Of a stretch of 64,000 nucleotides of DNA, positions 1-10,335 are shown in pieces. The first letter of the stretch is position 1. Every line of letters starts with the position of its first letter. The stretch spans positions 1-64,000 of the forward strand of contig JAQIBT010000085.1 in assembly GCA_027858915.1 (NCBI GenBank), read 5' to 3'. Both the position numbers and the translations under genes were made by a program. A model generated the notes under the pieces. That model saw nothing but the letters and a program-made list of their open reading frames with translations, searched no databases and had not been told where the DNA came from. The DNA comes from Salinisphaera sp. (GTDB lineage: Bacteria > Pseudomonadota > Gammaproteobacteria > Nevskiales > Salinisphaeraceae).

Positions 1-393
1 GTGATCTTTCTGGGCGGTACGCTTTCGATGGGCGGCATGGTCGGCTTCGTGACGGTATTCGGGATCACCTTGCGCAACTCCATCATGCTGATCGCCCATT
101 ACGAGTATCTGGTGCGCGAAGAGAACCTGCCATGGGGAAAGCAGGTCGCCACCCGCGGCGCTCAGGAGCGCCTGGCGCCGATCCTGATGACCGCGCTGGT
201 TACGGCGCTGGGCCTGTTGCCGCTGGCACTGGCCAGCAATGCGCCCGGCAACGCCATCGAAGGCCCCATGGCCATGGTCATATTAGGCGGCTTGGCCACA
301 TCGACCTTGTTGAACCTGCTGGTCATGCCGGCGTTAGCGCTGCGCTATGGGCGCTTTGCCGGAGTTCGGAAATATTACGGAACTTCATCGTGA
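1..393 (+). CDS. HME-RND heavy-metal efflux permease, C-terminal end (partial)
   Basis: Only the last 130 residues are present; the gene begins before the window. The visible part is the final transmembrane region of a heavy-metal RND inner-membrane pump (CusA/CzcA type): a glycine-rich helix (GMVGFVTVFGITLRNSIML), the loop RGAQERLAPILMTAL, and the last helix with NAIEGPMAMVILGG followed by TLLNLLVMPALALRYG. These are typical of the CusA/CzcA C-terminus. In the family this protein works with a periplasmic adaptor and an outer-membrane channel to export Cu(I)/Ag(I) or Zn/Co/Cd by proton antiport. The copper genes downstream favour copper or silver, but the substrate-deciding residues lie outside the window. 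Confidence 0.85.
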   Translation: MIFLGGTLSMGGMVGFVTVFGITLRNSIMLIAHYEYLVREENLPWGKQVATRGAQERLAPILMTALVTALGLLPLALASNAPGNAIEGPMAMVILGGLATSTLLNLLVMPALALRYGRFAGVRKYYGTSS

Positions 394-434
394 CAGCCTT
401 CAGTCATGCATTGCCGACATTGGAAGATAAGACG

Positions 435-592
435 TCACATCCGGATATCTGTTGGATCAGTCCACACAGGATAGGCTATGGGGCGCTGCGCGACGAAACG
501 CCGGACGGTCAAGGGCTTCTCGGCCAGATCCATGCCAACAACCGTGAGATCGCGGTCGGTGAGCCATTCTAAACCAGAGCAACTTCGTTTTC
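435..592 (-). pseudogene. TlpA/ResA-like thioredoxin C-terminal remnant
   Basis: Within the roughly 400-base gap between the RND gene and the methyltransferase, one minus-strand frame reads EWLTDRDLTVVGMDLAEKPL, then a stretch ending in IAYPVWTDPTDIRM and a stop. This resembles the second half of a TlpA-type redoxin (beta strand VVGM, a helix with RRF, then YPV). The CxxC half is absent and an in-frame stop lies just upstream, so it can only be a remnant. No other coding signal is visible in 394-790. The assignment rests on pattern only. Confidence 0.3.
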
Positions 593-790
593 ACGCCATT
601 AAACCGGCGCGAACAGCGCTGTGCGCCAAAAATATCGGTAGCAAAAACGCCGATTGGCTCGAGGTTGGTCGAAAATCGACCAGAACCCGATCGAGTCACC
701 TTCGACATTGGCTTAAAACTCGAATTAAACAATCGACGACGCTGGTTTATGCAACATGTCGGCTAGGATAAACGCGAGTGCTGGGCTTGG

Positions 791-1648
791 TTATTCGGCT
801 GCGGCTTTGGGCTTGGTGAACCGAAGTGTCATGTTGTCGCCCTCGCCGATAGCCTGGTACTTGGCACGGTTTTTATCGCCTTGGCGCAATGACGGCGGTA
901 GGTTCCACACAGGCATCTTGCGGCTGTCCCTGGGGTTGGCGTTGACCTCGGTGGCCGCCGTCAACTCGAAGCCCGCTTTTTGTGCCTCGTTAACCACATA
1001 GGCCTGCGGCAAGCGCCCCAGCTTGTAGCTCTCGGAAACCGGCATCCCGGGGTTGGAGCGGTGAGCGACGATGCCCAGCGTGCCGCCCGGCTTTAGGACT
1101 TGGTAAGCGTTGTGCAGAAAGCGCTGCAGGAGAGCGTCGGTAACTTCGCCGTGCACATTGGCGAAGATCAGATCGTGCAGGTTACGGAAGGTCAACACGC
1201 TATCCGCCGAGCCGGGGGCGCCCAGTGCCATGTAGTCCGGCGGCGCAAACGGTTCCAATTCGATATGGCCGTAGACCGCTGGATTCGACGCCAGCTTATG
1301 CTTGTATTTAGCCGCTACTTTGCGAAAGAAGGGGCTGTCGCTGATGCTGGGAAAGCTGGCTTCGATAAGTTGTCCTTGATCGTGCAGAAACGGGGCCAGA
1401 ATCTCGGTATACCAACCGCTGCCGGGGATCACTTCGATCACTCGCATATCCGGGCGCAGGCCAAAAAATTCCAGCGTTTGCAAAGGGTGCCGGTATTGGT
1501 CGCGTTGCTTGTGCGCCGCACTGCGTTGGGGGCCGGAAACAGCGGATTGGAGTTGGGTTCGCACCGTTGGCGGTGTGGCCGCAAATGCCGGCGACACCAG
1601 CAAAAGCAGTGTTAATAATGCTGAATAACGAAACAAGCGTTTAGACAT
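791..1648 (-). CDS. Exported predicted SAM-dependent methyltransferase (COG4798-like)
   Basis: About 285 residues with an N-terminal signal peptide (hydrophobic LLTLLLLVSPAFAATPP), then a Rossmann methyltransferase fold. Motif I is seen as VIEVIPGSGWYTEILAPFL around residues 70-90. The acidic strand region is followed by DSVLTFRNLHDLIF and a post-motif VLKPGGTLGIVAHRS. The family is small and its substrate unknown; members are usually annotated as predicted exported methyltransferases. The second ATG (1648) is preferred because AGGA directly abuts the first ATG at 1654 but stands six bases before the second. It stands alone between the metal genes and a cytochrome b gene on the same strand. 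Confidence 0.8.
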   Translation of the reverse strand: MSKRLFRYSALLTLLLLVSPAFAATPPTVRTQLQSAVSGPQRSAAHKQRDQYRHPLQTLEFFGLRPDMRVIEVIPGSGWYTEILAPFLHDQGQLIEASFPSISDSPFFRKVAAKYKHKLASNPAVYGHIELEPFAPPDYMALGAPGSADSVLTFRNLHDLIFANVHGEVTDALLQRFLHNAYQVLKPGGTLGIVAHRSNPGMPVSESYKLGRLPQAYVVNEAQKAGFELTAATEVNANPRDSRKMPVWNLPPSLRQGDKNRAKYQAIGEGDNMTLRFTKPKAAAE

Positions 1649-1819
1649 AGTCATTCCTACTTTGATGGGTATCCCGCGCTTGTGCCAAGACTGTGATTCT
1701 GACCACAGTAGTGGCTCTTTTGCGGATCATCGCTGTGCTTTCAGTAAAGTACCGGCGAGGAGAGTCTCCAGCTAGCGTCCGTCGGGTAGCGTCTGGGTGA
1801 ATTGCAGCACTGGTAGTCC

Positions 1820-2338
1820 CTATTCACCGGTCCGACGGGGATTAAAGATCAGTCTTATAACCTCGTGGCCGGCGAGCCAGTGGAGTAGAGCAATGCCTAC
1901 GTGGGCTAGCCAATAAACCCAGACGAACGCCGATATGAAGGCATGCAAATCCAATAATGTGATCATGGCCGGCCACTGAAAACCTTCGGGTCCCAAAAGG
2001 AAAAAAATAATAGAGCCGGTCACTGCCATCGCCGAAACGCACAACAGGCCCAGGCCGTGAATCAATCCGGCCAACCCCGGCTCTCCGTGATCGCGCAGCG
2101 GCAAACGGATCCGGCGCAAAACCATCAGGTCCTCGATTACATTCTGCCGCCCGCGTGCGCCCCAGGGGAATAATGCTCGCAGGCTGCCGCCATCGACGCT
2201 ATCGGCCACACTCCACAACCAGTGAAGTATCACAATGGCCGTAGCGATCAACCCGACCCATTCATGTATCTCGAGCAGGTTACCTTGCAGGCTGGTGATG
2301 ACCGCCGGAACGCCGGCTGACAACTTCCCACACAGCAC
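1820..2338 (-). CDS. Cytochrome b561/Ni-Fe-hydrogenase-type cytochrome b
   Basis: Around 172 residues with three clear membrane segments. Histidines suitable as haem ligands occur in LEIHEWVGLIATAIVILHWL, in GLIHGLGLL and in LLDLHAFISAFVWVYWLAHV. The pattern is that of the di-haem cytochrome b family that passes electrons between quinone and periplasmic partners. The usual first helix, with an R-x-F-H-W motif, is missing. The only in-frame starts are a GTG at 2338 and codons after a TAA at 2378-2380, so the N-terminus is short or eroded. It probably belongs to the same metal/redox island. Confidence 0.65.
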   Translation of the reverse strand: MLCGKLSAGVPAVITSLQGNLLEIHEWVGLIATAIVILHWLWSVADSVDGGSLRALFPWGARGRQNVIEDLMVLRRIRLPLRDHGEPGLAGLIHGLGLLCVSAMAVTGSIIFFLLGPEGFQWPAMITLLDLHAFISAFVWVYWLAHVGIALLHWLAGHEVIRLIFNPRRTGE

Positions 2339-2445
2339 TCTTGCATATATTGTCCAAGGGTACCAAGCGTCAGATTCTTACGTCTCACGGGCAGGCCCTA
2401 ACTGCGTGAAACATCCGGCAACCACAGACGAGGGGGAAATGCGCT

Positions 2446-2690
2446 ATGCCCCACATTGGTGAAACCGCACGGCAAACCGGACTTGCTGTCGATACCCTGC
2501 GGTACTACGTGCCGGCTGCGTACAAATTGTCCAAAACGTACTCGAACAACAGGCCGGTGTGAAAGGCTGTTCGGTATCGCTGGACCCGCAGCAGGCGCGT
2601 ATTGCCCACGACGCAGACCGCGTCTCGGCCCAGGCACTGGTCGAGGCCGTTCAGGACGCCGGCTATACGGCGACACTCGCCTCTGGTTAA
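2446..2690 (+). pseudogene. MerR regulator / HMA metallochaperone fusion scar
   Basis: A well-placed ribosome site (AGGGGG, nine bases upstream) precedes an ATG whose first 21 codons read MPHIGETARQTGLAVDTLRY, the start of a MerR helix-turn-helix. The MerR frame then stops shortly. From 2517, in another frame, the sequence reads CVQIVQNVLEQQAGVKGCSV and continues to DAGYTATLASG before TAA at 2688. That is the second half of a heavy-metal-associated domain starting at the second Cys of the CxxC. A deletion has therefore joined the 5' end of a merR gene to the 3' part of a metallochaperone gene. Neither product can work. Confidence 0.7.
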
Positions 2691-2693
2691 GAC

Positions 2694-3341
2694 ATGGAGC
2701 TGGCGCAAACGCTGGTTCTGGCCGCCGGGCTGGGCCTGCTGGGATTCGTGGAACCGTGCTCGGTGGGAAGCCACTTGGTATTTCTGAAATTTCTGGATCG
2801 GTTATCCGAGTCGCAACGCGCCTGGCAGACGCTGGTTTTCACTGCGGTACGCGCTGGGCTGATGGCTAGCCTCGGCGTGCTGGCAGCCCTGATCGGCGCG
2901 CGTTTTCTGGGACTCCAACATGAGCTCTGGGCCGTTCTGGGCAGCGTGTATATCGTGCTCGGGCTGGTCTATATCGGCGGCGGTGCGCGCTGGATGATTC
3001 GCCAGACCGATCGTTTGCTGCCTCGTATCTCCACTACCTCTGGCGGCGTCACGCTGGGGGCGGTATTCGGTTTGAATGTGCCGGCCTGTGCGGCGCCGTT
3101 GCTGGCCGTGTTGCTGGGCAGCGCGGCCGCCCAGGCGGCAGCGGGGGATGGCCTGTTTTATGGCGCCTCGGCGCTATTCGTCTTTGGCCTGGCGCTGTCC
3201 AGCCCACTGGTGCTTGCCGTGTTCACCCAGCGCGGACGTCGATTGTTGAACGCCATTGCCCGGTTGGCATCGCGGATGCCGCGCTGGACGGGCGTTGTGC
3301 TCGTCGGTCTGGGCCTGTGGTCGATCTGGGAAGCATTCTAA
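2694..3341 (+). CDS. CcdA/DsbD-like integral membrane protein
   Basis: 215 residues with about six membrane helices. The first contains LLGFVEPCSVGSHLVFLKFL, with a Pro-Cys as in CcdA/DsbD transmembrane domains, and the fourth contains FGLNVPACAAPLLAVLLG with the second Pro-x-Cys. In that family paired membrane cysteines carry electrons from cytoplasmic thioredoxin to the periplasm. Here the two Cys (about residues 22 and 127) are placed accordingly. Copper islands often carry such a gene beside an HMA protein and a P-type ATPase. The ATG lies four bases after the upstream stop, so it was part of the now broken merR-hma-ATPase operon. It looks intact itself. Confidence 0.7.
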   Translation: MELAQTLVLAAGLGLLGFVEPCSVGSHLVFLKFLDRLSESQRAWQTLVFTAVRAGLMASLGVLAALIGARFLGLQHELWAVLGSVYIVLGLVYIGGGARWMIRQTDRLLPRISTTSGGVTLGAVFGLNVPACAAPLLAVLLGSAAAQAAAGDGLFYGASALFVFGLALSSPLVLAVFTQRGRRLLNAIARLASRMPRWTGVVLVGLGLWSIWEAF

Positions 3342-3359
3342 AGGATCTTGGAGCCCACA

Positions 3360-5604
<2,245 letters not shown>

Positions 5605-5868
5605 CGATGGCCGAAGTGGTCTTTGATCGAATAAACCACCGGCTTGCCTGCTTGCGTGTCAGTCCTGGGCCGGCTCACCCGGCCGAGATGACGCGAACCG
5701 GCCACAGGCTGGGTCGTACGTGTCATTGCTGCGGTATGTCATCAAGACAAAAGGCCTTTTCAAATCGTAGTCTAAGCTGGGCTTATTTATTCGAAGCCGC
5801 GATCAAGATAATGCAGTGCCTGTGTTCCGACTCTTGAATTGCGCCCTGAAGCCTATTAGAGTCCTGTA

Positions 5869-6237
5869 ATGCGCGTATTTGTTATTGCCATACTTCTAAT
5901 GCAGGCACTGGCCGCCCAAGCCGGCGTGCCAGGCATGAGGCGCACGCATGCGCCGGTTCAGTCTCCCATGCATGATTCAGCGGTCGCTTCTGGCCAGCTA
6001 GCCATTGACCGCACGCCAGCAATTTCTGATGCCGCTCGACCGGGGTCAACGCCGCTCCATCATAACCACTGTTGTTGCGACGTTATCGGTCACTGCTCTG
6101 CGACTGCCGTCAGTTCCGATATGTCGATGCTTTCGCCTGGCTATGTAGCGGCGCGTATCGTAGGCCACCTGCCGCCTGCTACGACAGTTGGCTACATATT
6201 TACGCCTTACCGTCCTCCCCGCTTCGCCGTCGTATAG
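5869..6237 (+). CDS. CopL-like small exported Cys/His protein
   Basis: 122 residues with a short signal peptide (MRVFVIAILLMQALAAQAG). The middle is rich in metal ligands (HHNHCCCDVIGHC near residues 65-77) and the C-terminus ends in PYRPPRFAVV. This layout, directly ahead of copA, fits the CopL / DUF2946-like proteins that precede copAB in other proteobacteria and bind copper or regulate the operon. Sequence conservation in that group is weak, so this is a call from composition and context. It is the first gene of the probable copper operon (CopL-like, cytochrome remnant, copA, copB). Confidence 0.5.
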   Translation: MRVFVIAILLMQALAAQAGVPGMRRTHAPVQSPMHDSAVASGQLAIDRTPAISDAARPGSTPLHHNHCCCDVIGHCSATAVSSDMSMLSPGYVAARIVGHLPPATTVGYIFTPYRPPRFAVV

Positions 6238-6389
6238 CTGAATCCTCTCGACGCCAGGTGTGCGTCGCACTTTCAGTTTCAACGGCTTCCCGCAAGCGCT
6301 TCCCGAAAAGAGTTGGTTTCGACTCGGACCCGAGTCAATCGTCACGGCTCTGAACGCGCAGCGTGTCGCCGTGACGCGGAAACGAACTC

Positions 6390-6692
6390 ATGAAGACCCT
6401 CAAGACCGTGGTGGCGACGTTAGTCGTCAGCGCGCCGGTTGCCGGCGCTGCCCATTTCAGCAAGCTGTGCACCGGCTGTGACATACCGCCAGGCGGGCAG
6501 GTGCCTGAGGCCGCCGAAGGCATGGCTCCGCAGCCGTCCGATCTCGTCGAATCCGGCCCGGAAATGCTGCCACAGCAGATTTTCTGGGTGCTGCAACACG
6601 GCCATGGTCGCCGTGATGGCCACAGTGACGAACACGCCATGGATTCTTATCGTTACGATACGGCCATGCAGGCCGAAGAGGGCCATGCATGA
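6390..6692 (+). pseudogene. Decayed small c-type cytochrome upstream of copA
   Basis: 100 residues with a signal peptide. After it comes HFSKLCTGCDIPPGGQVPEA, then GMAPQPSDLVES and LPQQIFWVLQHG, a succession typical of single-haem cytochromes c of the cbb3/class I type. The haem motif should be CxxCH but reads CTGCD, so the axial His is lost. The part that should carry the distal Met (usually MTGMP) is missing or scrambled and replaced by a His/Asp-rich tail ending EEGHA. The last codons overlap the copA start as ATGA. It might still be translated and bind metal through its His-rich tail, but not as an ordinary cytochrome. Confidence 0.55.
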
Positions 6693-8599
6693 ACCATCGA
6701 TCCCCAGACACCCAGCGTCGCCGTATTCTGCAGGCCATGGCCGCCGGCGGCATGCTTGCCGGTCTTGACATGTTCCTGCCCGGCGTCTCATATGCCCAGG
6801 CGATGCGTACCGCCGGGGAAGCCGCTCGAGTCAAGGGCGGTACGGCGCGTTCGGTCACGCGCGATTTCCATATCCGCTCGGAACGCATTGCGATCGCGGC
6901 CGGCCACGCCACGGCCAACACGGTTGACCATGGTGTACCCGGCCCGCTGCTGGAACTCTGGCAGGGCCACAATGCACGCCTGCGCGTGCACAATCATCTG
7001 AGCAGCGACATCACTTCACTCCACTGGCACGGCATTCTGCTACCGTTCGAGCTGGACGGCGTGCCCGGCGTGTCCTTCCCGGGCGTAGCCGCGGGCGATA
7101 CCTTTCAGGCCTATTTTCCGGTGCGCCAGTCCGGCACCTACTGGTATCATAGCCACGCCGGTTTCCAGGAGCAGATCGGCCAGATCGGGCCGATCGTGAT
7201 CCACCCGTCAGAGCCCCAGTCCAATCCGGCCGATCGCGAATATGTCGTCGTGCTGACCGACTGGACGTTCGAGGCTCCGGCGCGGCTGTTCGCCAAGCTC
7301 AAGGAATCCAGCGACTACTACAATTTCAATCAGCGCACGCTGGTTGATCTGGTCGACGAGGTCGAAAAGCAAGGGCTGACGAAAACCCTTCAGACCCGCA
7401 TGGCATGGAACCAGATGCGCATGAGTCCGCGCGATATCGCCGATGTGACCGCTTCGACCTATACCTATCTGATGAACGGACAGCACCCGGCGGCTAACTG
7501 GACCGGGCTGTTCAAACCCGGCGAACGCATCAAACTGCGGGTAATCAACGCCTCGTCGATGACGTATTTCAACGTCCGTATTCCCGGTCTGCCAATGACC
7601 GTGGTCGCCGCCGACGGCCAGAACATCGATCCGGTCGACACCGACGAGTTTCAGATCGCGGTGGCCGAAACCTATGACGTGATCGTCAAACCGGATGCCG
7701 ACACCGCCTATACGATCATGGCCGAATCGATGGACCGGTCGGGTTATACCCGCGGCACGCTTGCGCCGAGGTCCGGAATGGCCGCCGCGGTGCCGGCCCT
7801 GCGTCCGCCGCCGACCCGCACCATGATCGATATGGGCATGCCAATGAAGAGCATGGCGATGGGCAACGATAAATCCGACCAGAGCATGGCGATGGCTGGT
7901 CGCCATTCGTCTGCATCCGACAGCGATAATAAAACGACGACGACAATGGGCGGCATGGCTGGCATGCCCGCCCACGGCATGCCCGGCCCCGGCAAGGCCG
8001 CTGGCGGTTCGAGCTCGGCCATGGCCGATATGGGCATGGACAATTCTGGCCCGGTGATCGCCCATCACGCCCCGAACAATTACGGCGTTGGCAATATCAA
8101 CGTCGCCGAGGCCGAACGGTATCGGCTGGCCGACCGCCCGACCGGGCTGGCCGATGTCGAGCATCGTGTACTGACCTACAGCCAGCTGCGCAATGTCGTG
8201 GTGCCGCCGGATACGCGCAAGCCGTCGAAGACTGTCGAAGTCCATCTCACCGGCAACATGGACCGCTATATGTGGTCGTTCAACGGCCGCGAGTATTCGC
8301 AGGCCAAGCCAATCGAGTTCCCCTACGGCGATCGCATTCGGTTGATTCTGGTCAACGACACCATGATGGAGCATCCGATTCATCTCCACGGCATGTTCAT
8401 GGAACTGGAAAACCATCAGGGTGACCACCGGCCTTACAAGCACACCATCAGCGTGTTGCCAGGTTCACGGGTATCGCTGTTGGTGACCGCAGACGAACCG
8501 GGCCGCTGGGCCTTCCACTGCCATCTGCTCTACCACATGGAAGCCGGCATGTTCCGTGTAGTGCGCGTCGCTCCGGCCTCGGAGATTGAGCATGCCTGA
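6689..8599 (+). CDS. copA: Copper resistance multicopper oxidase CopA
   Basis: 636 residues. A Tat signal with RRR at 10-12 exports the folded, copper-loaded enzyme to the periplasm. Cupredoxin copper ligands are complete: LHWHGILLPF (about 111-120), YWYHSHAGF (141-149), HPIHLHGMF and FHCHLLYHMEAGMFRVV near the C-terminus. Between the second and third cupredoxin domains lies a Met-rich insertion (about residues 355-450, many MxM, MGM and MAM motifs) typical of CopA/PcoA for binding Cu(I). It oxidises Cu(I) and sequesters copper. It overlaps the preceding gene by ATGA and copB by eight bases, so translation is coupled. Confidence 0.97.
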   Translation: MNHRSPDTQRRRILQAMAAGGMLAGLDMFLPGVSYAQAMRTAGEAARVKGGTARSVTRDFHIRSERIAIAAGHATANTVDHGVPGPLLELWQGHNARLRVHNHLSSDITSLHWHGILLPFELDGVPGVSFPGVAAGDTFQAYFPVRQSGTYWYHSHAGFQEQIGQIGPIVIHPSEPQSNPADREYVVVLTDWTFEAPARLFAKLKESSDYYNFNQRTLVDLVDEVEKQGLTKTLQTRMAWNQMRMSPRDIADVTASTYTYLMNGQHPAANWTGLFKPGERIKLRVINASSMTYFNVRIPGLPMTVVAADGQNIDPVDTDEFQIAVAETYDVIVKPDADTAYTIMAESMDRSGYTRGTLAPRSGMAAAVPALRPPPTRTMIDMGMPMKSMAMGNDKSDQSMAMAGRHSSASDSDNKTTTTMGGMAGMPAHGMPGPGKAAGGSSSAMADMGMDNSGPVIAHHAPNNYGVGNINVAEAERYRLADRPTGLADVEHRVLTYSQLRNVVVPPDTRKPSKTVEVHLTGNMDRYMWSFNGREYSQAKPIEFPYGDRIRLILVNDTMMEHPIHLHGMFMELENHQGDHRPYKHTISVLPGSRVSLLVTADEPGRWAFHCHLLYHMEAGMFRVVRVAPASEIEHA

Positions 8600-9401
8600 G
8601 CTGATGCAGCGAACAAGGATGGGGATTGCACTTGTGCTGGCCAGCGTCGCGTTGCCGGCAGCAGCTGCCAATCCGCCTGGCAAAGCGAATCCGAACAGTG
8701 TCGTACCAGGCGGAGCGGCAAACCCGTCCAGCGGCGCGCCGGCGAACTGGACTCCGCCGATTCACGATGACGCCATCCATCAATACACCAGCATCAACCG
8801 GCTGGAGTACGGCACCGGCAACGCTCCCAGTAGTTACCTTTGGGAAGGCCAGGGCTGGGTCGGCGGCGATATCAATCGCTTCTGGTGGAAGACCGAAGGC
8901 GAAGGCGCGAACGCGGGCGGCTCGCCGGACTCGACCTCGTTCGAAGCCGACTACGGACGCGCGATCACGCCGTTCTGGAACGCACTGATCGGGGGACGCT
9001 ACGACCTTTATCCCAGCAGTAATCGTGCGTTCGGCATGCTCAAGCTGCAGGGTCTGACCCCGCTGTATCTCGACACCGAACTCTCGGTGTACGTCAGCCA
9101 GGACGGCGTGCCCAGCTTCCGCGGCGAATTCCAATACGAGCCATTAATCAGCCAGCGACTGCGCCTGGCACCGCGAGCCGAAATCAATATCGGCGCGCGC
9201 GATGCCGGTTATGGCTTGGGTGGTGGCCTCCAGAACACTCAACTAGGCCTTCGCTTGAAATATCAGGTCCGGCGAGAGCTCGTGCCTTACATCGGCGTAC
9301 GTTGGGAACAAAAATACGGCGATACCGCCGACATTGCCCGAGCCGAAGGCCAGAACACTTCGTCGACCGCGTTCGTCGTCGGACTGAGCGCTTGGTATTA
9401 G
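8592..9401 (+). CDS. copB: Copper resistance outer-membrane protein CopB
   Basis: 269 residues from ATG 8592. A TTG two codons earlier is possible, but GGAG at 8581-8584 fits the ATG. A signal peptide (LVLASVALPAAAANPP) is followed by a beta-barrel of the CopB/PcoB family. Characteristic segments are NRLEYGTGN, LWEGQGWVGGDINRFWWKTEGE, TPFWNALIGGRYD and near the end VPYIGVRWEQKYGDTADIA, finishing in a terminal aromatic (AWY) as outer-membrane barrels do. The N-terminal Met/His-rich stretch seen in some homologues is short here. It lies directly after copA and partners it in periplasmic copper resistance. Confidence 0.95.
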   Translation: MPELMQRTRMGIALVLASVALPAAAANPPGKANPNSVVPGGAANPSSGAPANWTPPIHDDAIHQYTSINRLEYGTGNAPSSYLWEGQGWVGGDINRFWWKTEGEGANAGGSPDSTSFEADYGRAITPFWNALIGGRYDLYPSSNRAFGMLKLQGLTPLYLDTELSVYVSQDGVPSFRGEFQYEPLISQRLRLAPRAEINIGARDAGYGLGGGLQNTQLGLRLKYQVRRELVPYIGVRWEQKYGDTADIARAEGQNTSSTAFVVGLSAWY

Positions 9402-9532
9402 AACAACGAGAAACTGGACTTCAGGGATTGCGGTTTGGGTATTCGCTATTTCTGATAAATCTCATGCAACAGAGGTGCCCACTCTCGGATTTTTGAACCA
9501 GGTCTCGATTTTCTCTTTTTCAAGGTGTTTTC

Positions 9533-10189
9533 ATGGACGTATTAATCACCATTTCCTGGATATTCATCATTCTCGGTCTGCTCACCGGTCTGGCGATTCT
9601 CATTGACGTCATACGTCACCCACAGCCGATGTCGGTGATGAATGTCACTTGGCCAATCAACGGCCTGTACACCCCTGTTTTTGGCTGGTGGATATACAAG
9701 AAGCTGGGCCAGCCCGATGCCCTGGCCGGTGGCCATACCGACAAGCCCCAGTGGCAGAGCGTGGCAGTCTCGGTGACCCATTGCTCCGGTGGCTGTGTGC
9801 TGGGCGATTCGATTGCTGCCCCTATCGTGTCGGCTATTGGTTTTACCGTGTTCGGCATGCTGCTGCTCGGCCATTTCGTGGGCGAGTTCATCGCCGCCTA
9901 TATGTTTGGCATTCTGTTCCAGATTCTGCCGATCATGAGCATGGGCGAAAATAATCTGTTCAAGGCGCTGGTCGCTGCTATCAAGGCCGATACGCTGTCG
10001 CTGATCTCATTTGAGATCGGCATGTTTGGCTGGATCGCCTTCTCGTTTCTGGTCCTGATGCCACAAGAGCCGGATGTCGCCTCGCCGGTGTTCTGGTTCT
10101 TGATGCAAATTGCGATGATCATCGGCGTTCTCACCGCTTACCCGGCAAACTGGTATCTGGTGAAAGCCGGAATCAAGCACGGCATGTAA
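9533..10189 (+). CDS. DUF4396 integral membrane protein
   Basis: 218 residues with five to six membrane helices. The loop-helix THCSGGCVLGDSIAAPIV (residues about 83-100), with paired Cys around a double Gly, is the signature of the DUF4396 family, as is the N-terminal NVTWPINGLYTPVFGWWIY. The function is unknown. Such proteins are frequently found beside copper-resistance genes, which matches here. AAGGTG stands five bases before the ATG. The conserved CxxxC pair could bind metal; this is inference. Confidence 0.8.
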   Translation: MDVLITISWIFIILGLLTGLAILIDVIRHPQPMSVMNVTWPINGLYTPVFGWWIYKKLGQPDALAGGHTDKPQWQSVAVSVTHCSGGCVLGDSIAAPIVSAIGFTVFGMLLLGHFVGEFIAAYMFGILFQILPIMSMGENNLFKALVAAIKADTLSLISFEIGMFGWIAFSFLVLMPQEPDVASPVFWFLMQIAMIIGVLTAYPANWYLVKAGIKHGM

Positions 10190-10335
10190 TGCACACGGGA
10201 TGTAACGAACGTAGTGTGACTGCCCGTCTGGCGCCCGATGGTAGCCGATGGCTAGACGCTCGCGGTCCGCTACCGGCTACGGTTTCGCGTCAATTTCAGA
10301 TTCCTGAAACATCAAATCAAAACTGAAGGCCTGCC

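Noticed and set aside
7208-8443. 411-codon frame antisense to copA
   Set aside because: Shadow of the copA codon pattern; very rich in His, Arg and Gly, with no family resemblance.
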